A stretch of DNA of 64,000 bases from Klebsiella pneumoniae. Lineage in GTDB: Bacteria; Pseudomonadota; Gammaproteobacteria; Burkholderiales; UBA3065. The stretch covers positions 1-64,000 of the forward strand of contig CAMDGF010000005.1 in the NCBI GenBank assembly GCA_945897555.1, written 5' to 3'. The notes beneath the pieces are model-generated. The model was given only the letters and a program-made list of their open reading frames with translations, did no database searches and was not told the DNA's origin. Positions 33,640 to 52,627 of this stretch are shown in pieces. The translations under genes were made by a program, and so were the position numbers. Every line of letters begins with the position of its first letter. Within the stretch, counting starts at the first letter, position 1.

Positions 33640-35514
33640 ATGACGATCCGCCGGCTGCCTGAACTTCTCATCTCCCAGATCGCTGCCGGTGAGGTAGTGG
33701 AGCGGCCGGCAGCAGTGGTGCGTGAGCTGGTGGAGAACAGCATCGACGCTGGCGCGCTGCGCATCGATGCGCTGGTGGACGAGGGCGGTGTGCGTCGCAT
33801 CTGCGTCAGCGACGACGGCTGTGGCATCGCATCGAGCGACCTGCCACGGGCATTTGAGCGTCACGCCACCAGCAAGATCGCCGCGCTTGAGGATCTCGAG
33901 GGTGTCGCCAGCATGGGTTTCCGTGGCGAGGCGCTGGCGTCGGTGGCGTCGGTCGCGCGGGTCGAAGTGGTGAGCGCGCTGGCGGGCGCGCCGCATGCCT
34001 GGCAGCTGGCTGTGGCGGGCGGCATGGTGCAGGAGGAAGGGCCGCGTCCAGCGGCCCGCACCACGGGAACCACCGTCGATGTGCGCGACGTCTTCTTCAA
34101 TACGCCGGCGCGGCGCAAGTTCCTCAAGTCGGACAGCACCGAGCGTGGTCATTGCGAGACGGTGCTGCGCCGGCTGGCGCTGGCCCACCCCGGGATCGCT
34201 TTCAGCCTGCGATGCGATGGACGGACGGCGATGGATGTCGCTCCGCAGACGCAGGCTCGACGCATCTCTGCGCTGTTGGGCGAGGCGTTCGCCGGCGGCG
34301 GGGTGGCGTTCGAGGGCGAAGCCGCCGGCATCCGCGTACACGGCCTCGCGCTGCGACCCGATGTCGCTGCGAGTCGTGACGCGCAATTCCTGTTCGTGAA
34401 CCGCCGTTTCGTGCGCGATCGCATGCTCGCCCATGCCGTGCGCGAGGCTTACCGCGACATCTTGCATGGCACCACGACACCGGCTTGTGTGTTGTTCGTC
34501 GACATGGACCCGGCGCTTGTCGATGTCAACGTCCATCCCGCCAAGAGCGAGGTGCGGTTCCGGCAACCGCAAGCGTTGTACCGGCTGGTGTTTCACACGC
34601 TCGAGCGTGCCCTCGCTGCAACCGTCGCTGAAGCTTCGCTCGCTGTCACCGGTCAGGCGGCTTGGAGTGGGGCAGCTGGCATCGGCGTGCAAGACGTTGC
34701 AGCGTTGCGCTGGGGCACGCAGCAATCGATCGCGTTGCAGATCGATAGCCGCGCTCGCCCGGACGGGATGCCCGCTGCTTGGCAGGCAGCGCTCGGTGCA
34801 GGCGCGGTCCCCGTTGGGGTCGCTGGCGGGTCGAGCGTGTGGCCTGCAAACGAGGCAGCCCGATGTCTGGCCGACGGCGATGCCACGCTGCCCGAGGGCG
34901 TTGGAGCCGCTGAGGCGGTCGCTGCCGGGGTAGAGCCGCCATTGGGCTACGCGCTGGGCCTCCTGCATGGCGCCTTCATCCTCGCGCAGAATCAGACCGG
35001 CCTCGTCGTCGTCGACATGCATGCGGCGCACGAGCGCATCCTCTATGAAAGACTCAAGACGCAGATGGACGCTCAAGTGGAGTCGCAGGCTCTGCTCGAG
35101 CCACTGGTGTTGGAGGTGAGCGAAGAGGCGGCAGGGGCGGTGACTGCTCATGCCGGGGAGCTGTCCGCACTCGGTGTCGATGTCTCGCGCATGGGTACGC
35201 AACAGGTGGCATTGCGCGCAGTGCCTGTGTTGCTGGCGCGCAGTGACCCGCAGCGCTGGCTGCCGCGCTTGCTCGAGGAATGGGCGACCTACGGCCGCAG
35301 TTCGGCGCTGGCGGCACGACGCGACGCCTTTCTCGCCACCTGTGCCTGTCACGCTGCGGTGCGCGCCGGCCGCGCGCTGAGCCTGGTCGAGATGGACGGT
35401 CTGCTGCGCGACCTCGAGGCGACCGAGCGCGGCGGCCACTGCAATCACGGCCGTCCGACCTGGCGCAGCCTGCCGCTGGCAGAGCTCGACGCACTGTTCA
35501 TGCGTGGCCGTTAG
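33640..35514 (+). CDS. mutL: DNA mismatch repair protein MutL
   Basis: MTIRRLPELLISQIAAGEVVERPAAVVRELVENSIDAGA; GFRGEALASVASV. Confidence 0.97.
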   Translation: MTIRRLPELLISQIAAGEVVERPAAVVRELVENSIDAGALRIDALVDEGGVRRICVSDDGCGIASSDLPRAFERHATSKIAALEDLEGVASMGFRGEALASVASVARVEVVSALAGAPHAWQLAVAGGMVQEEGPRPAARTTGTTVDVRDVFFNTPARRKFLKSDSTERGHCETVLRRLALAHPGIAFSLRCDGRTAMDVAPQTQARRISALLGEAFAGGGVAFEGEAAGIRVHGLALRPDVAASRDAQFLFVNRRFVRDRMLAHAVREAYRDILHGTTTPACVLFVDMDPALVDVNVHPAKSEVRFRQPQALYRLVFHTLERALAATVAEASLAVTGQAAWSGAAGIGVQDVAALRWGTQQSIALQIDSRARPDGMPAAWQAALGAGAVPVGVAGGSSVWPANEAARCLADGDATLPEGVGAAEAVAAGVEPPLGYALGLLHGAFILAQNQTGLVVVDMHAAHERILYERLKTQMDAQVESQALLEPLVLEVSEEAAGAVTAHAGELSALGVDVSRMGTQQVALRAVPVLLARSDPQRWLPRLLEEWATYGRSSALAARRDAFLATCACHAAVRAGRALSLVEMDGLLRDLEATERGGHCNHGRPTWRSLPLAELDALFMRGR

Positions 35515-35553
35515 GCGCGTCATGCACACCCGTGCGACCACCCGCGGCACGCC

Positions 35554-36546
35554 ATGACGCTGCCTGCCACTGTGCCGGCCGTGGGCGCATGCCCCGATGC
35601 CTTGGCGATCATCGGCCCCACCGCGAGCGGCAAGTCGGCGCTCGCCATCGAGCTGGCCGAACGGATCGGTGGCGAGATCGTCAGCATCGACTCGGCAGCG
35701 GTCTATCGCGGCATGGACATCGGCAGCGCCAAGCCGACCGCCGGTGACCGTGCCCGTGTCCCCCATCACCTGATCGACGTCGCTGAACCGCACGAGCCCT
35801 ATTCGGCTGGACGTTTTGTTCGCGATGCTCAAGCCGCCGTGGCCGACATCCGGCAGCGTGGCCGTGTCGCGCTGCTGGTCGGCGGCACCATGCTCTACGT
35901 GCGCTCACTGCTTCTGGGCATCGCCGAACTGCCACAGGCCTCGCCCGACCTGCGCGCCGCGATCGACGCGCGCATCACCCGCGACGGCATCGATGCCCTG
36001 CATGCCGAGCTCGGCCGGCGCGATCCGGCGGCGGCAGCGCGGATCAAGCCTGCCGACCGCCAGCGCATCCAGCGTGCACTGGAACTGCTCGAACTCACCG
36101 GCCGGCCTCTGGATGAGCTCTTTCGGGAATACGCTCGGGGGCCGGCGGTCCGGGCCAAGGTGCTCGCTTTGCTGCCGGGCGACCGCGCCGCCCACCACGC
36201 GGCCATCGACGCGCGCTTTGCCGGGATGCTGGAAGCAGGGCTGGTGGATGAACTGCGCGGGCTACGCGAGCGCCATCCCTTGCATGCAGCGTTGCCCTCC
36301 ATGCGCAGCGTTGGCTATCGCCAGGCGTGGGCGTATCTGGACGGTCTGCTCGATGGTGATGGCCTGCTCAGACAAGGGCAGGCGGCCAGCCGGCAACTGG
36401 CCAAGCGTCAGATGACCTGGCTGCGGCGCTTGCCGCATGACCTCGCTCTAGACCCCCGACATGCCCACAGCTTCGACAAGATGCTGGCGTGGGCGCGCGA
36501 GGCCGGTCAGTGCCAACGCAGAGGCTCGACCCTGCCATCGGTGTAG
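35554..36546 (+). CDS. miaA: tRNA dimethylallyltransferase
   Basis: IIGPTASGKSALAIELAERIGGEIVSIDSAAVYRGMDIGSAKPT. Confidence 0.96.
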   Translation: MTLPATVPAVGACPDALAIIGPTASGKSALAIELAERIGGEIVSIDSAAVYRGMDIGSAKPTAGDRARVPHHLIDVAEPHEPYSAGRFVRDAQAAVADIRQRGRVALLVGGTMLYVRSLLLGIAELPQASPDLRAAIDARITRDGIDALHAELGRRDPAAAARIKPADRQRIQRALELLELTGRPLDELFREYARGPAVRAKVLALLPGDRAAHHAAIDARFAGMLEAGLVDELRGLRERHPLHAALPSMRSVGYRQAWAYLDGLLDGDGLLRQGQAASRQLAKRQMTWLRRLPHDLALDPRHAHSFDKMLAWAREAGQCQRRGSTLPSV

Positions 36547-36835
36547 GCTTCGATCTCCACATGCGGTGGTGCGTCCGGGCCGAGCAGCACCAGGCCCTCG
36601 CGCCGATTGTCACCGGTCTCAGTGAACTCGAATCTGAAGCGCCGGGCCAAGGCCAGCCATCCGCCAGCGGTGCGGACCACCCGCACGCGCTGCAGCGCGA
36701 CGGTGTCATCAAGCAGTTGCAGGCCCAGACGCGAGGTCTGCTGGCGGGCCACAGTCAGCGCGAGGTCGCGGGCACGCAGCCCGTCAAGCCAGAGAGCAAA
36801 GCCGCCCAGCAGCGTGAGCAGCACCAGCCACGTCA

Positions 36836-36839
<4 letters not shown>
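36507..36839 (-). CDS. DUF3301 domain protein
   Basis: 110 aa, N-terminal hydrophobic segment MMTWLVLLTLLGGFALWLDGLRAR...; start overlaps the helicase stop. Confidence 0.78.
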
Positions 36840-39976
<3,137 letters not shown>

Positions 39977-40022
39977 GTAGCCGCCCCCGCTGATGGGCGC
40001 TCAAGAACAACAACCCGAGTGA

Positions 40023-41315
<1,293 letters not shown>

Positions 41316-41331
41316 CAGCGGATGACTGCCC

Positions 41332-41706
41332 ATGCGTCTCGCTACCCTTGTCCTCCTGCTTGTCCTCGCGGTGCTGCAATACACGCTGTGGCTCGGCAAG
41401 GGGGGTTGGCTGCGCATCTGGTCGCTGGAGCGCGACATCGCTGCGCAAGCGGAGAGGCAGCGCCAATTGCGCGAGGCCAACGCCATCGGTCATGCGGATG
41501 TCGAGGACCTGCGCTCCGGCTTGGGGGCGGTGGAAGAGCGCGCGCGACGCGAGATCGGGATGGTGCGCAAGGATGAGACCTTCTTCCAGTATCCGCAGCG
41601 CAAGCGCGGCAGCACAGTGGCCCCTGACGTGGCTGGCGCGGAGACCAGAGATGACCCGGTGGCGGCACGCGGGGCGGATACTCCGGCGCAGGTCAGGCGC
41701 GATTGA
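41332..41706 (+). CDS. ftsB: Cell division protein FtsB
   Basis: MRLATLVLLLVLAVLQYTLWLGKGGWLRIWSLERDIAAQAERQRQLREAN; directly after eno. Confidence 0.93.
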   Translation: MRLATLVLLLVLAVLQYTLWLGKGGWLRIWSLERDIAAQAERQRQLREANAIGHADVEDLRSGLGAVEERARREIGMVRKDETFFQYPQRKRGSTVAPDVAGAETRDDPVAARGADTPAQVRRD

Positions 41707-42121
41707 GGCCACCATGGCCGCCATCGTGTCGTGCGTTGCCAGTGCACCTGCACTCGCGGTGATGTGGTACCCGGTGGTCAACGATGAGCTCGCCATCGTC
41801 TCTCTCAATCAGGACTCGCTGGTCGCCAAGGGCAGCAAGGTCTCCGCCGAGTTTCAATATGTGTTCAAGAAAACGCTGACGCTGCCGTATGCGGCGGACG
41901 ACCGCGCCGATACCTTCCGCCGCATGAAGACCTGGGTTGAGATCGACTGCGCGGGCCAGACGCTGCGGGTGCTCGAGCGCACGCTGCTGGGTGAGCGGGG
42001 CGACAACGTTGGTGAGGGCGTGCCGTCTGCCCTCAAGCCGGCGCGTGCGGTGGCCGAGCTCGACACCATCGAAGCTACGATGGTGCGTGTAGCGTGTGGC
42101 GGTATACGGGCTGCAGACTAG
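41651..42121 (+). CDS. Small secreted protein, surface-adhesin E-like
   Basis: Signal-like N-terminus ending APALA; conserved-looking DC...C pattern; start ATG 41651 (overlaps ftsB) or ATG 41714. Confidence 0.6.
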   Translation: MTRWRHAGRILRRRSGAIEATMAAIVSCVASAPALAVMWYPVVNDELAIVSLNQDSLVAKGSKVSAEFQYVFKKTLTLPYAADDRADTFRRMKTWVEIDCAGQTLRVLERTLLGERGDNVGEGVPSALKPARAVAELDTIEATMVRVACGGIRAAD

Positions 42122-42140
42122 ATCGATACAAGGCGACACC

Positions 42141-45002
42141 ATGAACCCTCCTGAACAATTCGAAGACCTTCTTGCTGATGACGACGAACTGATCGTCATC
42201 GACTTTGACGAGGTTGACGACGAAAAGCCTGCTGGCAAGGATCCGCGAGATGGCGACTACCCGGGCTTTCAGCGCTGGGTCAAGGATCGTGGTTTGCGGC
42301 TCATCGACGCCGAGATCCACGCTGAACGCCTGTCGCGCTGGTCGGCCCGACCCAAGTTCCTCATGGTCTGTGTGGTGCGCGATGGCGAGTTGCCTTTGGT
42401 CGCCCGGACCCTCTCGAATCTGGAACGGCAGCTCTACAAGGATTGGATCGTCGTCTTCATCTCCGAGCTTGAAGAGCCATCGCCGGTGTTCCGTGAGTCG
42501 GATTGCCTCGGCTGGGTGCGCGTCGATTCGGTCGACGATGCGGCGGCCGTCACTGCGCACATCAACGAACTTCCGGGCGTGCTCAGCTCCGATTGGGTGG
42601 CGCTACTGCCAGCTGGATTCGAGCTCGAAGAGCAGGCGCTGTTGGTCTTGGGCGATTACATCAACCTGAATCCGCAATGGGCTGTCATCTACACCGACGA
42701 CTACGCCACCGACGGTGCCGGTGGGTTCTCGCGCCCCCGCTTCAAGCCCGATTTCGACATCGACCATTTCCGCGCCTACGACTACATCGGTTCCGCACTG
42801 TGGCTGAACGCCTCCGCGCTGAGCGCCACCGGTGGGCTTGTCGAACTGGGCGATGCGACCTTCTACGAGATGCTGCTGCGCACCTGGGAGCGCGTCGGCG
42901 ATCAGGCCATCGGCCACATCGCCGAGCCGGTTTTGCGGCTGCCCATCGAGTCGGTGAGGGAGGACGAGGATTCGCCGATGCACGACGCGGCGGTGACCGC
43001 GCACCTTGAGCGCATCGGGGCTGCGGCCCGGGTGAGCCAAGGCATCGCGCGGGGCCTTCGACAGGTCATCTGGGCGCTCGAGGTGGAGCCTTCGGTCACC
43101 ATCGTCATTCCGACCCGCGATAAGCTTGAGTATCTCGCCCCATGCGTCGAGAGCTTGTTGGCCAAGACCCGTTATTCGAATTACGAGATCCTGATCGTCG
43201 ACAACCAGAGCACCGATCCGGATACGGTGAAATGGCTGCAGACCGTCACCGATAACAGCACTCGCCGCATCAGGGTGATCCGCTGGGACGAGGACTTCAA
43301 CTTCTCGGCGATCTGTAATCTCGCCAGCGAGCATTCCGATTCGAAATTCATGTGTCTTCTCAACAATGACACAGAAGTCCTTCAAGAAGAATGGCTATCT
43401 CGCATGGTTTCCTTGGGCGAACGGCCAGATGTCGGGGTCGTTGGTTGCCGGCTCGTGTTCCCCGAGACCGGCAAGGTGCAGCACCTCGGCATCGTGCTTG
43501 GCATGGGGATCTACGGCATCGCGGGCCATCCTTTTGCTGGCGAGCTCTCCACCGAGGACTCGGGCCCTCTGCACATGGCGCAGGTGGTGCGGAACACCTC
43601 GGCGGTGACCGCTGCGTGCATGCTGGTGCGCCGCTCCGAGTACCTCAGGCTCGGTGGCCTCGACGCTGAGCATCTGCCGGTTCTCTACAGCGACGTCGAG
43701 TTCTGTCTGCGGATGCGCGAGGCTGGCAAGCGCGTGTTGTGGACCCCGTACAGCACACTGGTGCACCACGAGAGCATCTCCATCAACACGCGCAAGGATC
43801 TGTGGCAGCTCGCCGCCATCGCCGAGCGCAGCCTCAAAGAGCGTCGATGCATGCTCAAGCGCTGGGGCGCATCGCTCGGCCGTGACCCTTTCTTCAACCG
43901 CCACCTCTCTCTGTGTCCGACACCGGCCGCTGGCTCGATGAAGCACTACTCGCCGGGTGGGGCCTATCCCCTCGTTTGGGATCCGGAATTCACTGATCGG
44001 CCGCGGGTGGTAGCAATGCCTCTGGCCGGCGGCAGTGGGCTGTATCGGGTCACCCACCCTTTGTCGGCTTGCTGCGACGCCGGACTCCTGCAATTCGCGG
44101 CGGTCGAGACCTTCATCACCGGTGGGCGGTTTCCGACGCAGGGCGAGTTGCTGCGTCTCAAACCTGACGTGATGGCTGTGCATGCGGCGCTGGGGGATCA
44201 GGCGATCGACTTCCTCAGCGAACTTAAGGTCAGCTTTCCATCGATCCGGCGCATCTTTGCACTCGATGACCTGGTCTCGCAGTTACCCCGAAAGAATAAT
44301 CTTTACAAGGGTTTCGTCAGCCAGTTCCGCGATGCCCGGCCGCGCTTGCGGGCAGCGCTTCGCCACTGCGACCGCTTGATCGTCTCGACCAAGCCCCTCG
44401 CGGACCTCTGCAGCGATATGGTCGAGGACATCGTCATCGTCCCCAACCGGCTCACCGACACATGGCGAGGCCTCGAGGCACAGCGCAATGTCGGGCGCCG
44501 ACCGCGCGTGGGTTGGGTGGGTGCGTTGCAACATCAAGGCGATCTCGAGGTGATCGATGCGGTGGTCGAGGCGCTTCGCGACGAGGTCGATTTCGTTTTC
44601 ATGGGCATGGCGACCGACCGCATCAAGCCGCGCCTGAAGGAGTTCCACGACGCGGTGGTGTGGGACGAATACCCGGCCAAACTGGCATCGCTCAACCTCG
44701 ATATCGCGCTGGCACCGCTTGAGATGGTTCCCTTCAATGAGGCCAAGAGCAACCTTCGCATCCTTGAATGTGGTGCAGCGGGCTTCCCGATGATCTGCAG
44801 CGACATCTTCCCCTTTCAGCAAGACAACGCGCCGGTGACCTTGGTGCCCAACGAGCCCGAAGCTTGGATCGAGGCCATCCGGGCGCTTGCTGTCGATCCG
44901 GACCGTCGGGCGCGAGAGGGCGACATGCTCCGCGACTGGGTGCGGTCGCGCTACATGCTCACCGATCATGTGGACGAGTGGGTCAGGGCCTTCGTCGGCT
45001 GA
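42141..45002 (+). CDS. Large multi-domain glycosyltransferase (GT2-like N-terminus, active-looking GT2 core, GT4-like C-terminus)
   Basis: 954 aa; [80 protein letters not shown]-terminal [15 protein letters not shown] and [18 protein letters not shown]. Confidence 0.85.
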   Translation: MNPPEQFEDLLADDDELIVIDFDEVDDEKPAGKDPRDGDYPGFQRWVKDRGLRLIDAEIHAERLSRWSARPKFLMVCVVRDGELPLVARTLSNLERQLYKDWIVVFISELEEPSPVFRESDCLGWVRVDSVDDAAAVTAHINELPGVLSSDWVALLPAGFELEEQALLVLGDYINLNPQWAVIYTDDYATDGAGGFSRPRFKPDFDIDHFRAYDYIGSALWLNASALSATGGLVELGDATFYEMLLRTWERVGDQAIGHIAEPVLRLPIESVREDEDSPMHDAAVTAHLERIGAAARVSQGIARGLRQVIWALEVEPSVTIVIPTRDKLEYLAPCVESLLAKTRYSNYEILIVDNQSTDPDTVKWLQTVTDNSTRRIRVIRWDEDFNFSAICNLASEHSDSKFMCLLNNDTEVLQEEWLSRMVSLGERPDVGVVGCRLVFPETGKVQHLGIVLGMGIYGIAGHPFAGELSTEDSGPLHMAQVVRNTSAVTAACMLVRRSEYLRLGGLDAEHLPVLYSDVEFCLRMREAGKRVLWTPYSTLVHHESISINTRKDLWQLAAIAERSLKERRCMLKRWGASLGRDPFFNRHLSLCPTPAAGSMKHYSPGGAYPLVWDPEFTDRPRVVAMPLAGGSGLYRVTHPLSACCDAGLLQFAAVETFITGGRFPTQGELLRLKPDVMAVHAALGDQAIDFLSELKVSFPSIRRIFALDDLVSQLPRKNNLYKGFVSQFRDARPRLRAALRHCDRLIVSTKPLADLCSDMVEDIVIVPNRLTDTWRGLEAQRNVGRRPRVGWVGALQHQGDLEVIDAVVEALRDEVDFVFMGMATDRIKPRLKEFHDAVVWDEYPAKLASLNLDIALAPLEMVPFNEAKSNLRILECGAAGFPMICSDIFPFQQDNAPVTLVPNEPEAWIEAIRALAVDPDRRAREGDMLRDWVRSRYMLTDHVDEWVRAFVG

Positions 45003-45007
45003 GACAG

Positions 45008-47613
<2,606 letters not shown>

Positions 47614-47617
<4 letters not shown>

Positions 47618-48090
47618 AACCCGAAGCGGATACCTGGGCCGTAACGGTAGAAGGGGTGGGGGTAGCCGAACGGATAGCGGCTGAGGGCGCGGAGCTCCAT
47701 CTCGTTGCGAAGGCGGCGCAGGTCGTTGACATGGTCTTGCTGCTGCTGCGCGACCCGCCCCTTCCAGGTGTCACCGATGGCATCAAGCTGGCGCTGGTGG
47801 ATCCAGTCGAGCACGTCGGGGTGGACCCCCGCAGCCAACTGGCCAGCGACCTCCGACGGCTTGATATCGAGCACAGTGCTGGTGCGATCGAGTTCGACGA
47901 TGATGTCCGACGGGCTCTTGCCATCGCGTGTCAAACGCTGGATATCGCTCAGCGACAACGGAAACACGGTGGGCTGCACCACACGAGACTCACCCTCGCG
48001 TGAAAGCAGGCGGTCGTTGCCGGGCGTGGTTGCACAGCCTTGCAACGCCACAGCCAAGCCCGCCAGGGCCAAAGAGGTGGAGAAGCGCAT
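47614..48090 (-). CDS. Hypothetical lipoprotein
   Basis: [11 protein letters not shown] lipobox; 158 aa with a C-terminal aromatic/Gly-rich tail ([20 protein letters not shown]). Confidence 0.75.
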
Positions 48091-48159
48091 CGTGACCTAT
48101 CCAGAACCTTACATGCGCTTGGACATGAATCGGCTGCAGCGGTTCGACCGCACCCGATT

Positions 48160-48627
48160 TCAGTGGGCTGCTTTTCCCCCGCGCTGTTCGGCATCACGGT
48201 CGAGCGCCAGCAGGAGACTGTCTAGCGAGTCCTGCAGAGCGCGAAAGGCCTGTGCGTCGAGGCCCGTGCTACACGCAAGCTCGCGCTGCACCGCGGCGAC
48301 CTTCTCCTCGATCTCGCGAGCGCGAGGGGTGAGCGCGATGTTGACGACCCGCTGGTCCACCTCATCCCGGGTTCGCGTGATCAGCCCAGCCAGTTCCATG
48401 CGCTTGAGCAGCGGCGTGACGGTGGCCGAATCGAGCTTGAGGGTATCGGCCAGGCCTTTGACGGTCGAACGCTCGGCCTCCCAAAGGACCAGCAGAACCA
48501 GATACTGCGGGTACGTGAGATCCAAGGCAGACAGGCGCGAACGATAAGCGCGCGTGATGGCTTGAGTGGCGGAGTAAAGGGAGAAGCACAGCTGCTTGCG
48601 CAGCCGCAAATTATCGAATCTCGACAT
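48160..48627 (-). CDS. MarR family transcriptional regulator, OhrR-like
   Basis: LRKQLCFSLYSATQAITRAYRSRLSALDLTYPQYLVLLVLWE with N-terminal Cys; second Cys at RELACSTGLD. Confidence 0.88.
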   Translation of the reverse strand: MSRFDNLRLRKQLCFSLYSATQAITRAYRSRLSALDLTYPQYLVLLVLWEAERSTVKGLADTLKLDSATVTPLLKRMELAGLITRTRDEVDQRVVNIALTPRAREIEEKVAAVQRELACSTGLDAQAFRALQDSLDSLLLALDRDAEQRGGKAAH

Positions 48628-48666
48628 TCGGTGAGTATAAGCGATTGGCCTGCTAAGTGACATCAC

Positions 48667-51282
<2,616 letters not shown>

Positions 51283-51351
51283 GGCAACCCTCAGTCGTGA
51301 GCGGATGCCTTCAATCTTGGGCCCGTCAGCCCGAAATCAAGCTGCGGTGGG

Positions 51352-51561
51352 TCAGTGCCCCTTCAGGTGCACACCTGCCGGCAACGAATAGACGGTACCG
51401 CAGTAGGGGCACTTGGCTTCGCCACCCGGTGCGATCGGCAAGAACACGCGCGGATGGGTGTTCCAGAGCTTCTGCGAGGGCAGGGGGCAGTGCAGCGGCA
51501 GATCATCAGCCGCGAGTGTGACGTGGGTCTGGTCGAGTTCGGCGGGTTTGCTCATGCTCAT
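51352..51561 (-). CDS. Small zinc-finger domain protein (CHCC-type)
   Basis: 69 aa, LHCPLPSQKLWNTHPRVFLPIAPGGEAKCPYCGTVYSL. Confidence 0.82.
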   Translation of the reverse strand: MSMSKPAELDQTHVTLAADDLPLHCPLPSQKLWNTHPRVFLPIAPGGEAKCPYCGTVYSLPAGVHLKGH

Positions 51562-51591
51562 CTCCCGGCAGTTGTCTGCCTCAAATTGACA

Positions 51592-52542
51592 TTACACCGT
51601 GGTGAGCCATTCTTTGTGACCGGCATGTTGCCCCCGTACGCAGTCGAAGAACAGCCGCTGGATGCTTTCGGTGACTGGTCCGCGCTGGCCGCTGCCGATC
51701 GACCGGTTATCCAGCTCACGGATCGGCGTGACTTCAGCGGCGGTGCCGGTGAAGAAAGCCTCCTCCGCGCAATACACCTCGTCGCGGGTGATGCGCTTCT
51801 CGATCACCGCCACACCGAGCTCGCTGGCCAGCGTCACGATGGTCTCACGAGTGATGCCCTCGAGGCAGCTGGTCAGGTCGGGCGTGTAGAGCTTGCCCTT
51901 CTTGACGATGAACAGGTTCTCTCCGGCGCCCTCGGCCACGTAACCATCCACGTCGAGCATCAATGCCTCGTCGTAGCCTTCGTTGGCGACCTCCTGGTGG
52001 GCAAGGATGCTGTTGGTGTAGGTCGACACTGACTTGGCGCGACACATGTTGACGTTGACGTGATGCCGCGTGTAGCTGCTGGTCTTGACGCGGATACCCT
52101 TTTCCAGCGCTTCGGCGCCCAGATAGGTGCCCCATGACCAGGCCGCGACGATCAGGTGCGTCGACAGCTTGTTGGCGGCGATGCCCATGCCCTCGGAGCC
52201 GTAGAACACGAGAGGGCGGATGTAGCCAGATTCGAGGCCGTTGGCCTTCACGGTCTCGCGGCAAGCCTGCATCACTGTCTGGCGGTCCCAGGGCATCTTC
52301 ATCTGGAAGATGTGCGCTGAATTGAACAAACGTTCGACGTGGTCTTCAAGACGGAAGATGGCGGTGTGGCCGTCTGCCGTGCGGTAGGCCCGGATACCCT
52401 CAAAACAGCCCATGCCGTAGTGCAGGGTGTGGGTGAGGACGTGGGTGGTGGCGTCGCGCCACGGCACGAGTTTGCCGTCGTACCAGATGTGGCCGTCGCG
52501 GTCGGACATCGACATGGTGGGGGAGCCTGCTTGCGCGTTCAA
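51592..52542 (-). CDS. ilvE: Branched-chain amino acid aminotransferase
   Basis: THTLHYGMGCFEGIRAY, EGAGENLFIVKKGKLYTPDL, GITRETIVTLASELG. Confidence 0.96.
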   Translation of the reverse strand: MNAQAGSPTMSMSDRDGHIWYDGKLVPWRDATTHVLTHTLHYGMGCFEGIRAYRTADGHTAIFRLEDHVERLFNSAHIFQMKMPWDRQTVMQACRETVKANGLESGYIRPLVFYGSEGMGIAANKLSTHLIVAAWSWGTYLGAEALEKGIRVKTSSYTRHHVNVNMCRAKSVSTYTNSILAHQEVANEGYDEALMLDVDGYVAEGAGENLFIVKKGKLYTPDLTSCLEGITRETIVTLASELGVAVIEKRITRDEVYCAEEAFFTGTAAEVTPIRELDNRSIGSGQRGPVTESIQRLFFDCVRGQHAGHKEWLTTV

Positions 52543-52627
52543 CAGGCTGCGGAGTTTAGCAGGGCGGTGCAGCCGTCGCCGGGCTGGGTCGACTCAGCGG
52601 GTGGTTGCGGACACCGCATCGGGGGGC

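Noticed and set aside
33595-35832. 745-aa minus-strand ORF opposite mutL
   Set aside because: Shadow ORF; mutL on + is unambiguous
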